A DNA stretch of 64,000 nt from Collimonas arenae (GTDB lineage: Bacteria; Pseudomonadota; Gammaproteobacteria; Burkholderiales; Burkholderiaceae_D): the NCBI RefSeq assembly GCF_001584165.1, contig NZ_CP013233.1, forward strand, positions 2,116,620 through 2,180,619. The letters are read 5' to 3'. The notes beneath the pieces are model-generated. The model was given only the letters and a program-made list of their open reading frames with translations, did not search any database and was not told the DNA's origin. Positions 39,996 through 49,833 of this stretch are shown piece after piece. Position numbers and translations under genes: made by a program. Each line of letters starts with the position of its first letter. Within the stretch, counting starts at the first letter, position 1.

Positions 39996-40618
39996 CAGGA
40001 ACCTTCCCGGGCTTGTTCTGCATACGCCATCTGCCAGAAATGCCGCGGATTGAATGAGACTACCGCGGTCAGCAGGACCGTCAGCACGCCGAACGCCCAC
40101 AAGGCCACGCCCGGGATCACGGTCGCCATGTTTGACAGCTTGACGACGGCTACCAGTACGCCCAGCAGGAAGACCTCAACCATCCCCCATGGCCGCAAGC
40201 TTTGCATGGCACGCACCAGCCAGCGGAAGCCTGGCGGGCGACGCCGACCGGCCAGCGAGACCAGCAAGTAGAACAGGAACAGCAGTTGCAGCAGCGGGAA
40301 CAGGATCGTGGTGGCAAGCACCAGCAGGGCCACCAGCGACATGCCTTCGGTGGTCAGCGACAGCACGGCACCGAATAGTGTGGTGCGGCTGCTCAAGCCT
40401 TGCAGCTCGATCTCGACGATGGGGAAGCTGTTGGCAATGACGAACATGATCAGGCTGGCCACGGTGAGCGGCAGGATGCGCTCGCGCTGACGTCCTGAAT
40501 CGCGATCCAGTTCGGTGCCGCAGCGCGGGCAATGGGCGATTTCCTGTGGACGCAGCGCCACCTTGCGATACAGCGCATCGCATCCTTCGCAAGCAATCAG
40601 GTCGGGGACTTCGCGCAT
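39995..40618 (-). CDS. pqiA: Paraquat-inducible protein A, N-terminal-type half
   Basis: First gene of the pqi operon, 207 aa. It has a zinc knuckle (CEGCDALY ... CPRCGTEL) and four membrane helices with the PqiA signature ANSFPIVEIELQG. With the next gene it makes a two-chain equivalent of E. coli PqiA. All four pqi genes overlap by one to four bases, so one transcript starting in the 383-bp gap before ribA is expected. Confidence 0.9.
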   Translation of the reverse strand: MREVPDLIACEGCDALYRKVALRPQEIAHCPRCGTELDRDSGRQRERILPLTVASLIMFVIANSFPIVEIELQGLSSRTTLFGAVLSLTTEGMSLVALLVLATTILFPLLQLLFLFYLLVSLAGRRRPPGFRWLVRAMQSLRPWGMVEVFLLGVLVAVVKLSNMATVIPGVALWAFGVLTVLLTAVVSFNPRHFWQMAYAEQAREGS

Positions 40619-41001
40619 TATTCGTCTTGAATTTGGATGGATGGAATTCTAACAACAAATCTGCAAATATTGATCTTACATACGTTCAGCGCTGAGAAAA
40701 AGATTGCCACGACATTGCCCATGCTGGATGTGCGCGACAAAATCGCTTGAACAGAAATTCTGCGCGATTGCGTTGCATCCATTGCACCATTTGTGGGCGA
40801 TGGTAAATAACAGTCGATTACATTGGCGGCGCAATGAGAACGATGGCACGCCTTCGATCATGCCGGTAAAGCTGCGTCATACGTATCTTCCCGAATACTC
40901 GTAAAATGACGGGTGAATTCATTGTTGCCAGAGCTAAAGTGTGGTTTGCGGACAGGATATTGACGCAACGCCATGCTTTTTATTTACATCAAAGTTACCT
41001 A
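40619..41001. other. 383-bp divergent control region (pqiA / ribA)
   Basis: Non-coding region between the divergent pqi operon and ribA. I looked for an FMN riboswitch before ribA and do not see the RFN core. A TTGACG at 40960-40965 could be a -35 element for ribA, but no good -10 follows at 17 bp. Confidence 0.4.
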
Positions 41002-41672
41002 ATGAGCATCATTACACCACAAGGCGCACCATCCGCCGCAGCAGCTACCGATCACAAGCTGGAGTATGTCACCTCCTGCGAACTGCCCATGCCTTGGGCG
41101 ACGTTCCAACTGCATGCCTTTGTCGACCATGCCTCCGGCAAAGAGCACCTGGCCTTGACCCTTGGCGCCGTCAATGACGGCGAGCCGGTGTTGGCGCGTG
41201 TCCATTCCGAATGCCTGACCGGTGATGCACTGTTCAGCCAGCGCTGCGATTGCGGCGCGCAACTGGAGGGGGCACTGCAAAAAATCGCTGCCGAAGGGCG
41301 CGGCGCAATTCTGTATTTGCGTCAGGAGGGCCGTGGTATTGGCCTGATTAACAAAATTCGGGCCTACCGGATTCAGGATGGCGGCGCCGATACGGTGGAG
41401 GCCAACCAGCAACTGGGTTTCGCAGCCGACCTGCGTGACTACAGCCTGTGTGAATCGATGCTGGAACACCTAGACATCACCGCATTGCGCCTGATGACCA
41501 ACAATCCGCGCAAGGTAGCGGCATTGCAAAAGATTGGCATCACCGTTGTCGAGCGTATCCTTTGATTCTAAACAGGAATCCGTTCAACACGCGTTATCTC
41601 GATACCAAAGCGTCCAAGCTGGGCCATTTGCTGCCGATGGATGGCATGGAGCGCGACGCCGACAGTAATTAA
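41002..41672 (+). CDS. ribA: GTP cyclohydrolase II, one frameshift as read
   Basis: First step of riboflavin synthesis: GTP to diamino-hydroxy-ribosylaminopyrimidine phosphate. Single-function RibA, 223 aa after repair. Zinc ligands in [17 protein letters not shown], catalytic loop [10 protein letters not shown], and [17 protein letters not shown] near the end. As read the gene stops at 41565 after VVERIL. Restoring one C at 41559-41560 gives [30 protein letters not shown], the normal family tail, ending at 41672. I start at ATG 41002; an in-frame ORF extends upstream without support. It is convergent with fusA. Confidence 0.93.
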
Positions 41673-41695
41673 GCCGGAATTAAGCCGGATCGGCC

Positions 41696-41715
41696 ACAGC
41701 CGCATGCGCGGCTGT
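41696..41715. terminator. Hairpin terminator between ribA and fusA
   Basis: ACAGCCGC-ATGC-GCGGCTGT, a perfect 8-bp stem with a 4-nt loop followed by TTCTC, lies between the convergent ribA and fusA 3' ends. A direct repeat AATTAAGCCGG (twice) precedes it. Confidence 0.65.
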
Positions 41716-41730
41716 TTCTCCCGATTCCGT

Positions 41731-43851
41731 TCAGTGTTTACCGCTGCCGATATGCTTGGCATTCACCACGGCGTCGGTCACGTTGGCCGGCGCTTCAGCA
41801 TAATGCTTGAATTCCATCGTATAAGTGGCCCGTCCCTGCGTCAGTGAACGCAGCGTGGTCGAATAGCCGAACATCTCGGCCAGCGGCACCTCGGCGCGGA
41901 TGATCTTGCCGACGCCGCCTGGAATATCATCCATGCTTTGTATCATGCCGCGCCGCGACGACAGGTCGCCGATCACATCGCCCATTTTTTCCTCTGGCGT
42001 TTCCACTTCGACCGCCATCATCGGTTCCAGCAAGGCCGGGCTAGCCTTGCGGCAACCGTCCTTGAATGCCATCGAAGCGGCCATGCGATAGGCGTTTTCG
42101 TTGGAATCGACATCGTGCGAGGAGCCAAAGAACAGCGTGACCTTGACGTCGACCACCGGATAGCCCGCTAATACGCCGGTCGGCAAGGTTTCGCGCACGC
42201 CTTTCTCGACCGCAGGTATATATTCACGCGGCACGGTGCCGCCCTTGATCGCATCGATGAATTCGAAGCCCTTGCCAGGCGGCTGCGGTTCGATCTTCAG
42301 CACCACGTGGCCATACTGGCCGCGCCCGCCGGACTGTTTGATGAATTTGCCTTCGCTCGATTCGCATGTCTTGCGGATGGTTTCACGAAATGCTACCTGC
42401 GGCTTGCCGACCGTGGCGTCGACCCCGAACTCGCGCCGCATCCGTTCCACCAGCACTTCCAGATGCAATTCACCCATACCTGAGATGATGGTCTGACCCG
42501 ACTCCTCATCGGTCTTGACGCGGAACGATGGATCTTCCTCGGCCAGTCGGCTGAGCGCAATCCCCATTTTTTCCTGGTCGACCTTGGTCTTCGGCTCAAC
42601 CGCCTGCGAGATCACGGTATCCGGAAAAACCATTTTTTCCAGCGTGATGATGCTGCCAGGGTCACACAGTGTATCGCCGGTGCTGGCTTCTTTGAGTCCG
42701 ACCGCAGCGGCGATGTCGCCTGCATATACTTCGCTGATTTCAGTACGATGATTGGCATGCATTTGCAGCACGCGGCCGATTCTTTCCTTCTTGCCTTTAT
42801 TCGGGATGAATACTGAATCGCCGGAAACCAGCACGCCGGAGTACACACGGAAGTAGCTCAAGTGCCCGACAAACGGATCGGTCATGATCTTGAAGGTGAG
42901 GGCGGAAAATTTTTCATCGTCGCTGGCGCGCCGCTCGATAATTGAGTCGTCCTGGGCGTGGCCTTTGACCGGCGGGATATCGGTTGGCGCCGGCAGGAAA
43001 TCGATCACGGCATCCAGCAGCGCTTGCACGCCGCGATTCTTGAACGCACTGCCGCACAGCATCGGAACGATTTCGCCGGCAATGGTGCGCTTGCGCAGCG
43101 CGGCCTTGATCTCTTCCTCGCTAAGCGTGTCGCCATCCAGGTATTTCTGCATCATGGTGTCGCTGGCGTCGGCCGCCGCTTCGATCATGCGGCCGCGCCA
43201 TTCCTGGGCGCTGGCTTGCAGCGCAGCCGGGATGTCGATGTATTCGAACTTGACGCCCTGGGTGGCATCATCCCACATGATCGCCTTCATCTTGATCAGG
43301 TCGACCACGCCGTGAAAATTGTCCTCGGCGCCGACCGGAATCTGCACCAGCACAGGATTGCCCTTGAGGCGATCGCGGATCTGCTGGTACACGCGGAAGA
43401 AATCGGCGCCGACCCGGTCCATCTTGTTGACGAACGCCAGCCGCGGCACGCCGTACTTGTTGGCCTGGCGCCAGACCGTTTCGGACTGCGGCTGGACGCC
43501 GCCGACTGCATCGTAGACCATGCAGGCGCCATCCAGTACCCGCATGGAACGCTCGACTTCGATGGTGAAATCGACGTGTCCCGGGGTGTCGATGATATTG
43601 ATGCGGTGGATCGGATAGTTGCCGGCCATGCCCTGCCAGAAGCAAGTGGTGGCGGCCGAAGTGATCGTGATGCCGCGTTCCTGTTCCTGTTCCATCCAGT
43701 CCATGGTGGCGGTGCCGTCGTGTACTTCGCCGATCTTGTGGCTGACGCCGGAATAGAACAGGATGCGTTCGGTAGTGGTGGTCTTGCCGGCATCGATATG
43801 AGCGCTGATGCCGATGTTCCGGTAACGCTCGATGGGAGTCTTGCGAGTCAT
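41731..43851 (-). CDS. fusA: Translation elongation factor G
   Basis: Ribosomal translocase GTPase, 706 aa. G1 motif [16 protein letters not shown]2/G3 region [11 protein letters not shown] and DTPGHVDF, G4 [10 protein letters not shown], then the four EF-G domains to the C-terminus. I start it at ATG 43851 ([12 protein letters not shown]), which has AGAGG upstream. It is not in a str operon (no rpsL, rpsG or tuf beside it), so it is probably a second, stand-alone fusA copy. Such copies in Burkholderiales may serve special growth conditions; that part is inference. Confidence 0.94.
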   Translation of the reverse strand: MTRKTPIERYRNIGISAHIDAGKTTTTERILFYSGVSHKIGEVHDGTATMDWMEQEQERGITITSAATTCFWQGMAGNYPIHRINIIDTPGHVDFTIEVERSMRVLDGACMVYDAVGGVQPQSETVWRQANKYGVPRLAFVNKMDRVGADFFRVYQQIRDRLKGNPVLVQIPVGAEDNFHGVVDLIKMKAIMWDDATQGVKFEYIDIPAALQASAQEWRGRMIEAAADASDTMMQKYLDGDTLSEEEIKAALRKRTIAGEIVPMLCGSAFKNRGVQALLDAVIDFLPAPTDIPPVKGHAQDDSIIERRASDDEKFSALTFKIMTDPFVGHLSYFRVYSGVLVSGDSVFIPNKGKKERIGRVLQMHANHRTEISEVYAGDIAAAVGLKEASTGDTLCDPGSIITLEKMVFPDTVISQAVEPKTKVDQEKMGIALSRLAEEDPSFRVKTDEESGQTIISGMGELHLEVLVERMRREFGVDATVGKPQVAFRETIRKTCESSEGKFIKQSGGRGQYGHVVLKIEPQPPGKGFEFIDAIKGGTVPREYIPAVEKGVRETLPTGVLAGYPVVDVKVTLFFGSSHDVDSNENAYRMAASMAFKDGCRKASPALLEPMMAVEVETPEEKMGDVIGDLSSRRGMIQSMDDIPGGVGKIIRAEVPLAEMFGYSTTLRSLTQGRATYTMEFKHYAEAPANVTDAVVNAKHIGSGKH

Positions 43852-44075
43852 GACGATTTCCTCTTGGAGCAAATAATGATGATCTTGGTTGATTGACAGC
43901 CGATTTGACGTATGAGCTTACCCGTTTTTTCGGTTCGCGGTTGTGAGCAATGCGAGGCTCCGTTTTTTGCGCTGCGGTGGTATCCTAGGCGTTTCGCCGG
44001 CAAGACGATTTTTCGGCATATGAATTGTTCCGAACACCACTGAATCACACACTTCCGACCATTTTCCAAACCGCG

Positions 44076-45887
44076 ATGAATTCCAGAACCTTCTCCCAAA
44101 CCACTGCCGGTCCGCGCATCCAGCTACTGCGCGATGCGATGAAACGCCACCATGTCGATGCCTGCCTGATACCGTCGGCAGATCCGCATTTGTCCGAATA
44201 TCTGCCAGGGCGCTGGAAAGGGCGGGAGTGGATGTCTGGCTTTACCGGTTCGGTTGCCAACCTGATCATTACCGCCGATTTTGCCGGTCTGTGGGCAGAT
44301 AGCCGCTATTGGTCGCAAGCGGAAGCGGAATTGGCCGGCAGCGAGATCGTCCTGATGAAGACCCCGTCTGGCAATAGCCTGCTACATCTGGACTGGTTGG
44401 CAGCAAATCTTCCGGCCGGCAAGACGCTGGCGGTCGACGGCGCCGTACTCGGCTTGGCGACAGCGCGTGCGCTGGAACAAGCGCTGACCAAGGGCGGCAG
44501 CAAATTATGTACCGATATCGATCTGCTCGGCGAAATCTGGAGCGATCGCCCAGGGTTGCCGATGGCCGATGTTTACCAGCATCAGGCACCGCATGCGCCT
44601 TTGGCGCGTGGTGCCAAGCTGGCCAGTTTGCGTCAGGCCATGCAGGAACAGGGCGCGCAATGGCATTTCATTTCCACGCTGGACGATATCGCCTATCTGT
44701 TCAATCTGCGCGGCACCGATGTCAATTACAACCCGGTGTTTGTCGCCCACGCGCTGATCGGTCCGCAGCGGACTACGTTGTTCGTCGCCGACGGCAAGGT
44801 GCCGGAAGCCGTGCGCGAGGCGTTGATTGCCGATGGCGTCGACCTGGCGTCGTATGCGCAGGCGGCTGAATCATTGGCTAGCTTGCCGACAGATGCCGTG
44901 CTGCTGCTCGATCCACGCCGTGTCACGCTGGGCTTGCGGCAGGCCGTGGCGGCTGGCGTCAAGGTGCTCGAAGCAATCAATCCGACCACTTTCGCCAAGT
45001 CGCGCAAGACTGAAGACGAGATTGCCCATGTGCGCGCCACGATGGAACAGGATGGCGCGGCATTGTGCGAATTCTTTTCATGGCTGGATCAGGCTTTGGG
45101 CAAGGAAACGGTGACCGAGCTGATGATCGACACCCAGATCACTGCCGCCCGGGCGCGGCGTCCCGGGTTCGTCAGCCCGAGTTTTAGCACCATTGCCGGT
45201 TTCAACGCCAACGGTGCGATGCCGCACTACCGGGCTACGCCGGAGTCGCACGCAACGATCAGCGGCGACGGCTTGCTGCTGATCGATTCTGGCGGCCAGT
45301 ATGTCGGCGGCACCACGGATATCACTCGTATGGTGCCGATCGGGCAGCCATCGCAGGCGCAGAAGCGCGATTGCACACTGGTCCTGAAGGGCGTCATTGC
45401 GCTGTCTTCGGCACAGTTCCCGCGCTCCATCAAATCGCCATTACTCGATGCCATTGCCCGCGCGCCGATCTGGGCCGGCGGCGTTGATTATGGGCACGGC
45501 ACCGGCCACGGAGTGGGTTATTTTCTGAACGTGCATGAAGGCCCGCAAGTGATCTCGGGCAGCGCTGCGCCGGATGCGCACACGGCAATGGAGCCGGGCA
45601 TGATCACTTCAATCGAGCCAGGCACCTATCGTCCTGGCCGCTGGGGTGTGCGGATTGAAAACCTGGTGCTGAACCAGTTTGCCGAAACGACCGAATTCGG
45701 CGAATACCTGCGTTTCGAGACGCTGACCTTGTGCCCGATCGATACCCGCTGTCTGGATGTGAGCTTGTTGCGCAGCGATGAAATCAACTGGCTCAATGCC
45801 TACCATGCCGAAGTGCGGCAGCGCTTGTCGCCGCATGTGCGGGGCGACGCCAGGCTGTGGCTGGAGCTGCGGACTCAGCCGTTATAA
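44076..45887 (+). CDS. Xaa-Pro aminopeptidase, M24B three-domain type
   Basis: Metallopeptidase of 603 aa that removes an N-terminal residue before proline. It has two creatinase-N-like domains (residues about 10-310) and a C-terminal pita-bread M24 catalytic domain. Metal ligands are visible as LIDSGGQYVGGTTDITR (Asp, Asp), GHGTGHGVGYFLNVHEGP (His), ITSIEPGTY (Glu) and RIENLVL (Glu). The length and three domains match the eukaryotic-like APP1/PepP2 group rather than E. coli PepP. Start at the first ATG (44076); a TTG 17 codons upstream is possible. Confidence 0.92.
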   Translation: MNSRTFSQTTAGPRIQLLRDAMKRHHVDACLIPSADPHLSEYLPGRWKGREWMSGFTGSVANLIITADFAGLWADSRYWSQAEAELAGSEIVLMKTPSGNSLLHLDWLAANLPAGKTLAVDGAVLGLATARALEQALTKGGSKLCTDIDLLGEIWSDRPGLPMADVYQHQAPHAPLARGAKLASLRQAMQEQGAQWHFISTLDDIAYLFNLRGTDVNYNPVFVAHALIGPQRTTLFVADGKVPEAVREALIADGVDLASYAQAAESLASLPTDAVLLLDPRRVTLGLRQAVAAGVKVLEAINPTTFAKSRKTEDEIAHVRATMEQDGAALCEFFSWLDQALGKETVTELMIDTQITAARARRPGFVSPSFSTIAGFNANGAMPHYRATPESHATISGDGLLLIDSGGQYVGGTTDITRMVPIGQPSQAQKRDCTLVLKGVIALSSAQFPRSIKSPLLDAIARAPIWAGGVDYGHGTGHGVGYFLNVHEGPQVISGSAAPDAHTAMEPGMITSIEPGTYRPGRWGVRIENLVLNQFAETTEFGEYLRFETLTLCPIDTRCLDVSLLRSDEINWLNAYHAEVRQRLSPHVRGDARLWLELRTQPL

Positions 45888-45906
45888 GTGCGTAGGTGGC
45901 TGCGGA

Positions 45907-46116
45907 TTAGTAATGTGGTGGCCGCTCTTGCGCGCCTTGTCCGGCGTTGCGGCTATCCTCGGCCTCCTTGAGGCGCCGCGCCAATGTCGCGCATAACGTT
46001 TCCAGCTGGTCTATTTGCAATTGCTGCCGATAGACCAGCTTGTTCAACTCGTCCAGCATGTCTTCCTGGCGCAATATCTTGATCTCGATATCGACGATGC
46101 GGTCTTCGGGGTTCAT
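45907..46116 (-). CDS. slyX: SlyX family protein
   Basis: A small coiled-coil protein of 69 aa (DRIVDIEIKILRQEDMLDELNKLVYRQQLQIDQLE, ending PPHY, both hallmarks of SlyX). AAGGAAG lies upstream of the ATG. Its function is unknown despite wide conservation. It is convergent with the peptidase gene, 19 bp apart, and divergent from the kgtP control region. Confidence 0.9.
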   Translation of the reverse strand: MNPEDRIVDIEIKILRQEDMLDELNKLVYRQQLQIDQLETLCATLARRLKEAEDSRNAGQGAQERPPHY

Positions 46117-46199
46117 TTTCGTACTTCCTTGATTTTTTTGCAGTGCGAGATGGTAGCGCAATAGGAGCTGTCGCGGCTGGAATGGTGTATTTTCATGGC

Positions 46200-46243
46200 G
46201 GATATCCGCACAGTAAAAATTGCCAATTCTGGATTTCCGCACA
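46200..46243 (+). promoter_or_regulatory. Two phased activator sites upstream of the sigma-54 promoter
   Basis: GGATATCCGCACA (46200-46212) and GGATTTCCGCACA (46231-46243) are near-identical and lie 31 bp apart, three helical turns, so both face the same side. The first is within a perfect palindrome GCGGATATCCGC (46198-46209). They end 75 bp before the -24 element, the standard place for a sigma-54 activator. The DctD/MifR-type regulator encoded 3.5 kb downstream is the obvious ligand; that is inference. Confidence 0.6.
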
Positions 46244-46317
46244 AAAAGCGATGGACGGATTCCTGATCTGGTGCAATTATTTCCAATAAATCAAAAGCTT
46301 AGCTTTTTCGATTGCGC

Positions 46318-46332
46318 TGGCACGAAGTCTGC
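46318..46332 (+). promoter_or_regulatory. Sigma-54 (-24/-12) promoter for kgtP
   Basis: TGGCACGAAGTCTGC matches the RpoN consensus TGGCACG-N4-TTGC with one mismatch and exact GG-to-GC spacing. Transcription would start near 46344, giving a leader of about 225 nt before kgtP that contains the short ORF at 46371. Confidence 0.75.
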
Positions 46333-46370
46333 GATGATTTAGAAAAAAATCTAATCTACAGGAGACAGCT

Positions 46371-46412
46371 ATGCACCCATCATCACCATCCTCTTTGTTG
46401 CATCAATCTTGA
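46371..46412 (+). CDS. Possible 13-residue leader peptide before kgtP
   Basis: ATG 46371 has a perfect AGGAG six bases upstream and opens a 13-codon ORF (MHPSSPSSLLHQS) ending at TGA 46410-46412, about 27 nt after the predicted transcription start. The Shine-Dalgarno is as good as that of kgtP itself (AGGAG, same spacing). Five of 13 residues are Ser. It could act as a translated leader; no attenuator hairpin is obvious after it. Confidence 0.45.
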   Translation: MHPSSPSSLLHQS

Positions 46413-46570
46413 TTTAAAGTCAACTTGGCGGCACGCGGTTCAGCCGGGGCGATCAGATACGTTGCTGCATTCCTCGTGCCGTCCGTAACGCCAGCGGAGC
46501 GACTTGCTGTCGTCGCGCGCACCGAATCACCGATCTTGCTGCACCAAAACACTCATAACAGGAGATAAAC

Positions 46571-47926
46571 ATGTCAAAGCTTCATCCTTCCGACCATGCG
46601 GCAACCGCAGCGGAAAATCGAAAACGCATTTTTGCAATTGTCGGCGCCTCCTCCGGTAATCTGGTCGAATGGTTCGATTTCTACATCTATTCGTTTTGCG
46701 CGATCTATTTTGCACCGGTATTTTTCCCCAGCGGGAATCCGACCACGCAATTGCTGAATACCGCTGGCGTGTTTGCCGCCGGCTTCCTGATGCGTCCGAT
46801 CGGTGGCTGGTTGTTTGGCCGTATCGCCGACAAGCACGGGCGCCGTCGCGCCATGATGATTTCGGTGTTGATGATGTGCGGCGGTTCGCTGATGATCGCT
46901 TTCCTGCCGACCTACGCCACCATTGGCGCCTTGGCTCCGGCACTGCTGCTGGTGGCACGGCTGTTCCAGGGCTTGTCAGTAGGCGGTGAATACGGCACCA
47001 GCGCAACTTACATGAGCGAAGTGGCGTTGCAGGGACGCCGCGGCTTTTTCGCTTCGTTCCAATACGTGACCTTGATCGGCGGCCAATTGCTGGCTGTACT
47101 GGTATTGGTGATCCTGCAGCAATTGTTGACCACCGAGCAGTTGCATGCCTGGGGCTGGCGCATTCCATTCGTGCTGGGCGCCGGCGCTGCCATTATTGCC
47201 CTGTACTTGCGTAAATCCCTGAGCGAAACGTCGACTGCAGAAACCCGCAAGAACAAGGATGCGGGCACCTTGGCCGGTTTGATGAAGCACAAGGGAGCGT
47301 TTCTGACGGTGGTCGGTTTTACTGCTGGCGGATCACTGATTTTCTATACCTTCACAACCTACATGCAAAAGTACCTGGTGAACACCGCCGGCATGAATGC
47401 CAAGACCGCCAGTAATGTCATGACGGTAGCGCTGCTGGTTTACATGCTGATGCAGCCGCTGTTTGGCGCGCTATCCGACAAGATCGGCCGCCGCACCTCG
47501 ATGCTGTATTTCGGCGTCCTGGCGACATTGGCCACGGTGCCTATCCTGCATGCACTCAAAGACGTTACCAGCCCCTATGCAGCATTCGGCCTTGTGATTC
47601 TGGCTTTGGCCATCGTCAGTTTTTATACATCGATCAGTGGCCTGATCAAGGCGGAAATGTTCCCGCCGGAAGTGCGGGCGCTGGGAGTTGGATTGTCGTA
47701 TGCGGTCGGTAATGCGGTTTTCGGTGGCTCGGCTGAGTTTGTCGCGCTGAAGTTGAAATCGATCGGCATGGAATCCAGTTTCTACTGGTATGTATCGGCC
47801 ATGTGTGCGATTGCGCTCATCGTGACTTACAGAATGCGCGATCCAAGCAAGGAAGGCTACCTCAAGGATGTGCCGCTTGAAACCAAACCGTTCTCTGCCG
47901 AAGGTGCTGCGGTAACGTCGCGATAG
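46571..47926 (+). CDS. kgtP: Alpha-ketoglutarate permease (MHS family)
   Basis: Proton symporter of the metabolite:H+ symporter family, 451 aa, 12 membrane segments. The start [28 protein letters not shown] and motif A variant [25 protein letters not shown] are close to E. coli KgtP. AGGAG lies six bases before the ATG. It is preceded by a sigma-54 promoter and followed by a two-component pair of the DctB/DctD type. This is the same arrangement of functions as the Pseudomonas MifS/MifR control of alpha-ketoglutarate uptake, which strengthens the substrate call. A related dicarboxylate cannot be excluded. Confidence 0.85.
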   Translation: MSKLHPSDHAATAAENRKRIFAIVGASSGNLVEWFDFYIYSFCAIYFAPVFFPSGNPTTQLLNTAGVFAAGFLMRPIGGWLFGRIADKHGRRRAMMISVLMMCGGSLMIAFLPTYATIGALAPALLLVARLFQGLSVGGEYGTSATYMSEVALQGRRGFFASFQYVTLIGGQLLAVLVLVILQQLLTTEQLHAWGWRIPFVLGAGAAIIALYLRKSLSETSTAETRKNKDAGTLAGLMKHKGAFLTVVGFTAGGSLIFYTFTTYMQKYLVNTAGMNAKTASNVMTVALLVYMLMQPLFGALSDKIGRRTSMLYFGVLATLATVPILHALKDVTSPYAAFGLVILALAIVSFYTSISGLIKAEMFPPEVRALGVGLSYAVGNAVFGGSAEFVALKLKSIGMESSFYWYVSAMCAIALIVTYRMRDPSKEGYLKDVPLETKPFSAEGAAVTSR

Positions 47927-48043
47927 CGCAGCGGCGATCAGACGCTTCCGGGGCCGTCGCTGACAGGTGGCGACCCTCGGATGAATCTGATAGCCAATGT
48001 TTTTTTGCGCCTCCGGGCGAGTCCTGTTAGTGGCGGAGATATC

Positions 48044-49822
48044 ATGAAGGTGAGAAATCCCCTCGCATTACTTGCGTTTGGCCTCGCGTTCTCTGTCGCG
48101 GTGGTGGCGGCGACCTATATCTTCGCGGCGCAAAAAGCTACCAGCGATATACGTGAAGCCAGCGAGCGGCAATTGCAGATCATCGCGCTTGATCTTGGCT
48201 CGGTGCTGGATAAATTCGAGACGTTGCCGTATGCGCTCGGATTTCAGTCGGATGTCGTGCAAGCACTGACACGGCCGGACGACCAAGCCATCATCCAACG
48301 CCTGAACCAGACCTTGCAACTGATCCAGCGCCAGTCGAAAGTGGTGGCGATATATATGCTGGATCGCAAGGGCACCACGCTGGCATCCAGCAACTGGGAT
48401 ACGCCGACCAGCTTTGTCGGTCGCGACTTTGGTTTCCGACCGTATTTCAGTGAAGCAGTCAAAGGCAATGCCGGCCGGTTCTACGGTATCGGCAATGCGA
48501 CCAATATTCCGGGCTATTTCATCGCTCAACCGATCTATGCGAGCGCCTCTGCACGTGATAACGGCGCGCCGCTGGGTGTCATGGTAGTCAAGATCGATCT
48601 CACCGAATTCGAGCATACCTGGAGCAGCAGCGAAGATCCGATTACGCTGTCCGATCATAGCGGCGTGGTTTTCCTCAGCAATCGCCCGGCGTGGAAGTAT
48701 CGCAGCCTGTATCCGCTCAACGGCGAGATTCAGCTGGATCTCGCCGGCACCCATCAGTATGCCGACCAGCCAATCACGCCGGTCGCTTCGTTGCCAAAGC
48801 ACCTGCGGGTCGGTTTTGGCGATCATGTCACGCGTACCATCGGCCGGCTTGGCTGGCAATTGATGCTGTTTCCGTCGCAGGCCAGGATCGCCCGGGTTGC
48901 CATGCTGTGGGCATTGGCGGCTGCATTGTTGCTGGCAATCGCGGGTATTTCACTATGGGCCCTGTACCAGCGCCGGCGGCGCCTGGAAGAGCGACTGACT
49001 TCCGCTGAATATCTCGATCGAACCATCGCCCAGCGCACGCAAGAGCTGATGGTGGCGAACCATACGCTGGAAGCGAAATACGCGAAACTGAAGGAAACCG
49101 AGCACTTGCTGCGCTCGACCCAGAACGAGTTGATCCAGGCTGGCAAGCTGACCATGCTCGGGCAAATGGCGGCCGGCGTGGCGCATGAGTTGGCTCAGCC
49201 GCTGGCGGCGATCCGGGCATTTGCCGATAACGCGATTACTTTCCTGGGCCGTCAACAGGCCGACAAGACTGCGGAAAACCTGACGCACATTAGCAATGCC
49301 AGCGCCCGCATGGGCAAGATCATCGGCCAGCTCAACAGCTTTTCCCGCAACAGTTACGATACGGTCGCCGTGATCGATCTGCAAAAATCGATAGAGGCGG
49401 CGGCACTGTTGATGCGCAACGAATTCCAGACTCATGGCGCCAGCCTGCATATCGATATCCGCCAGGCCGCACACGTAGTGGGTGATGCGGTGCGCACCGA
49501 ACAGGTACTGATCAACCTGTTGCGCAATGCGCTGGACGCGGTGGATAATGCGCAGCAAAAAAATGTCTGGTTGACATTGGAAAAGGAGGCTGGCGAAGCC
49601 GTCATCCGGATACGCGATTCCGGCGCCGGCATCCCGGCTCAGGTGGCGCTGCATCTGTTTGAGCCGTTTTTTACCACCAAGCCTTCCGGTAAGGGACTGG
49701 GCTTGGGACTGGCGATTTCCTCGTCGATCGTGCAGGCCATGAACGGCAGGCTGCAGGCCAATAATCATGGTGATGGCGGCGCCGAATTCGTGTTGTGCCT
49801 GCCATTGCTGGCGCAATCTTGA
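48044..49822 (+). CDS. DctB/MifS-type sensor histidine kinase
   Basis: Membrane sensor kinase of 592 aa. Two membrane helices (residues about 7-30 and 285-310) flank a periplasmic double-PAS (Cache-like) sensor (FGFRPYFSEAVKGNAGRFYGIG). A coiled coil, the H-box GVAHELAQPLAAIRAFADN and the ATPase motifs (NLLRNALDAV, DSGAGI, GLGLGLAI) follow. DctB kinases usually have Asn in HELNQP; here it is Ala. ATG 48044 has GGAG upstream; an ATG at 47981 would add 21 residues. It probably senses alpha-ketoglutarate or a C4/C5 dicarboxylate. Its stop precedes the regulator GTG by 11 bp. Confidence 0.88.
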   Translation: MKVRNPLALLAFGLAFSVAVVAATYIFAAQKATSDIREASERQLQIIALDLGSVLDKFETLPYALGFQSDVVQALTRPDDQAIIQRLNQTLQLIQRQSKVVAIYMLDRKGTTLASSNWDTPTSFVGRDFGFRPYFSEAVKGNAGRFYGIGNATNIPGYFIAQPIYASASARDNGAPLGVMVVKIDLTEFEHTWSSSEDPITLSDHSGVVFLSNRPAWKYRSLYPLNGEIQLDLAGTHQYADQPITPVASLPKHLRVGFGDHVTRTIGRLGWQLMLFPSQARIARVAMLWALAAALLLAIAGISLWALYQRRRRLEERLTSAEYLDRTIAQRTQELMVANHTLEAKYAKLKETEHLLRSTQNELIQAGKLTMLGQMAAGVAHELAQPLAAIRAFADNAITFLGRQQADKTAENLTHISNASARMGKIIGQLNSFSRNSYDTVAVIDLQKSIEAAALLMRNEFQTHGASLHIDIRQAAHVVGDAVRTEQVLINLLRNALDAVDNAQQKNVWLTLEKEAGEAVIRIRDSGAGIPAQVALHLFEPFFTTKPSGKGLGLGLAISSSIVQAMNGRLQANNHGDGGAEFVLCLPLLAQS

Positions 49823-49833
49823 AGGAGAACAGG

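Noticed and set aside
40619..41001. FMN riboswitch before ribA
   Set aside because: The conserved RFN core could not be found in the 383-bp region.
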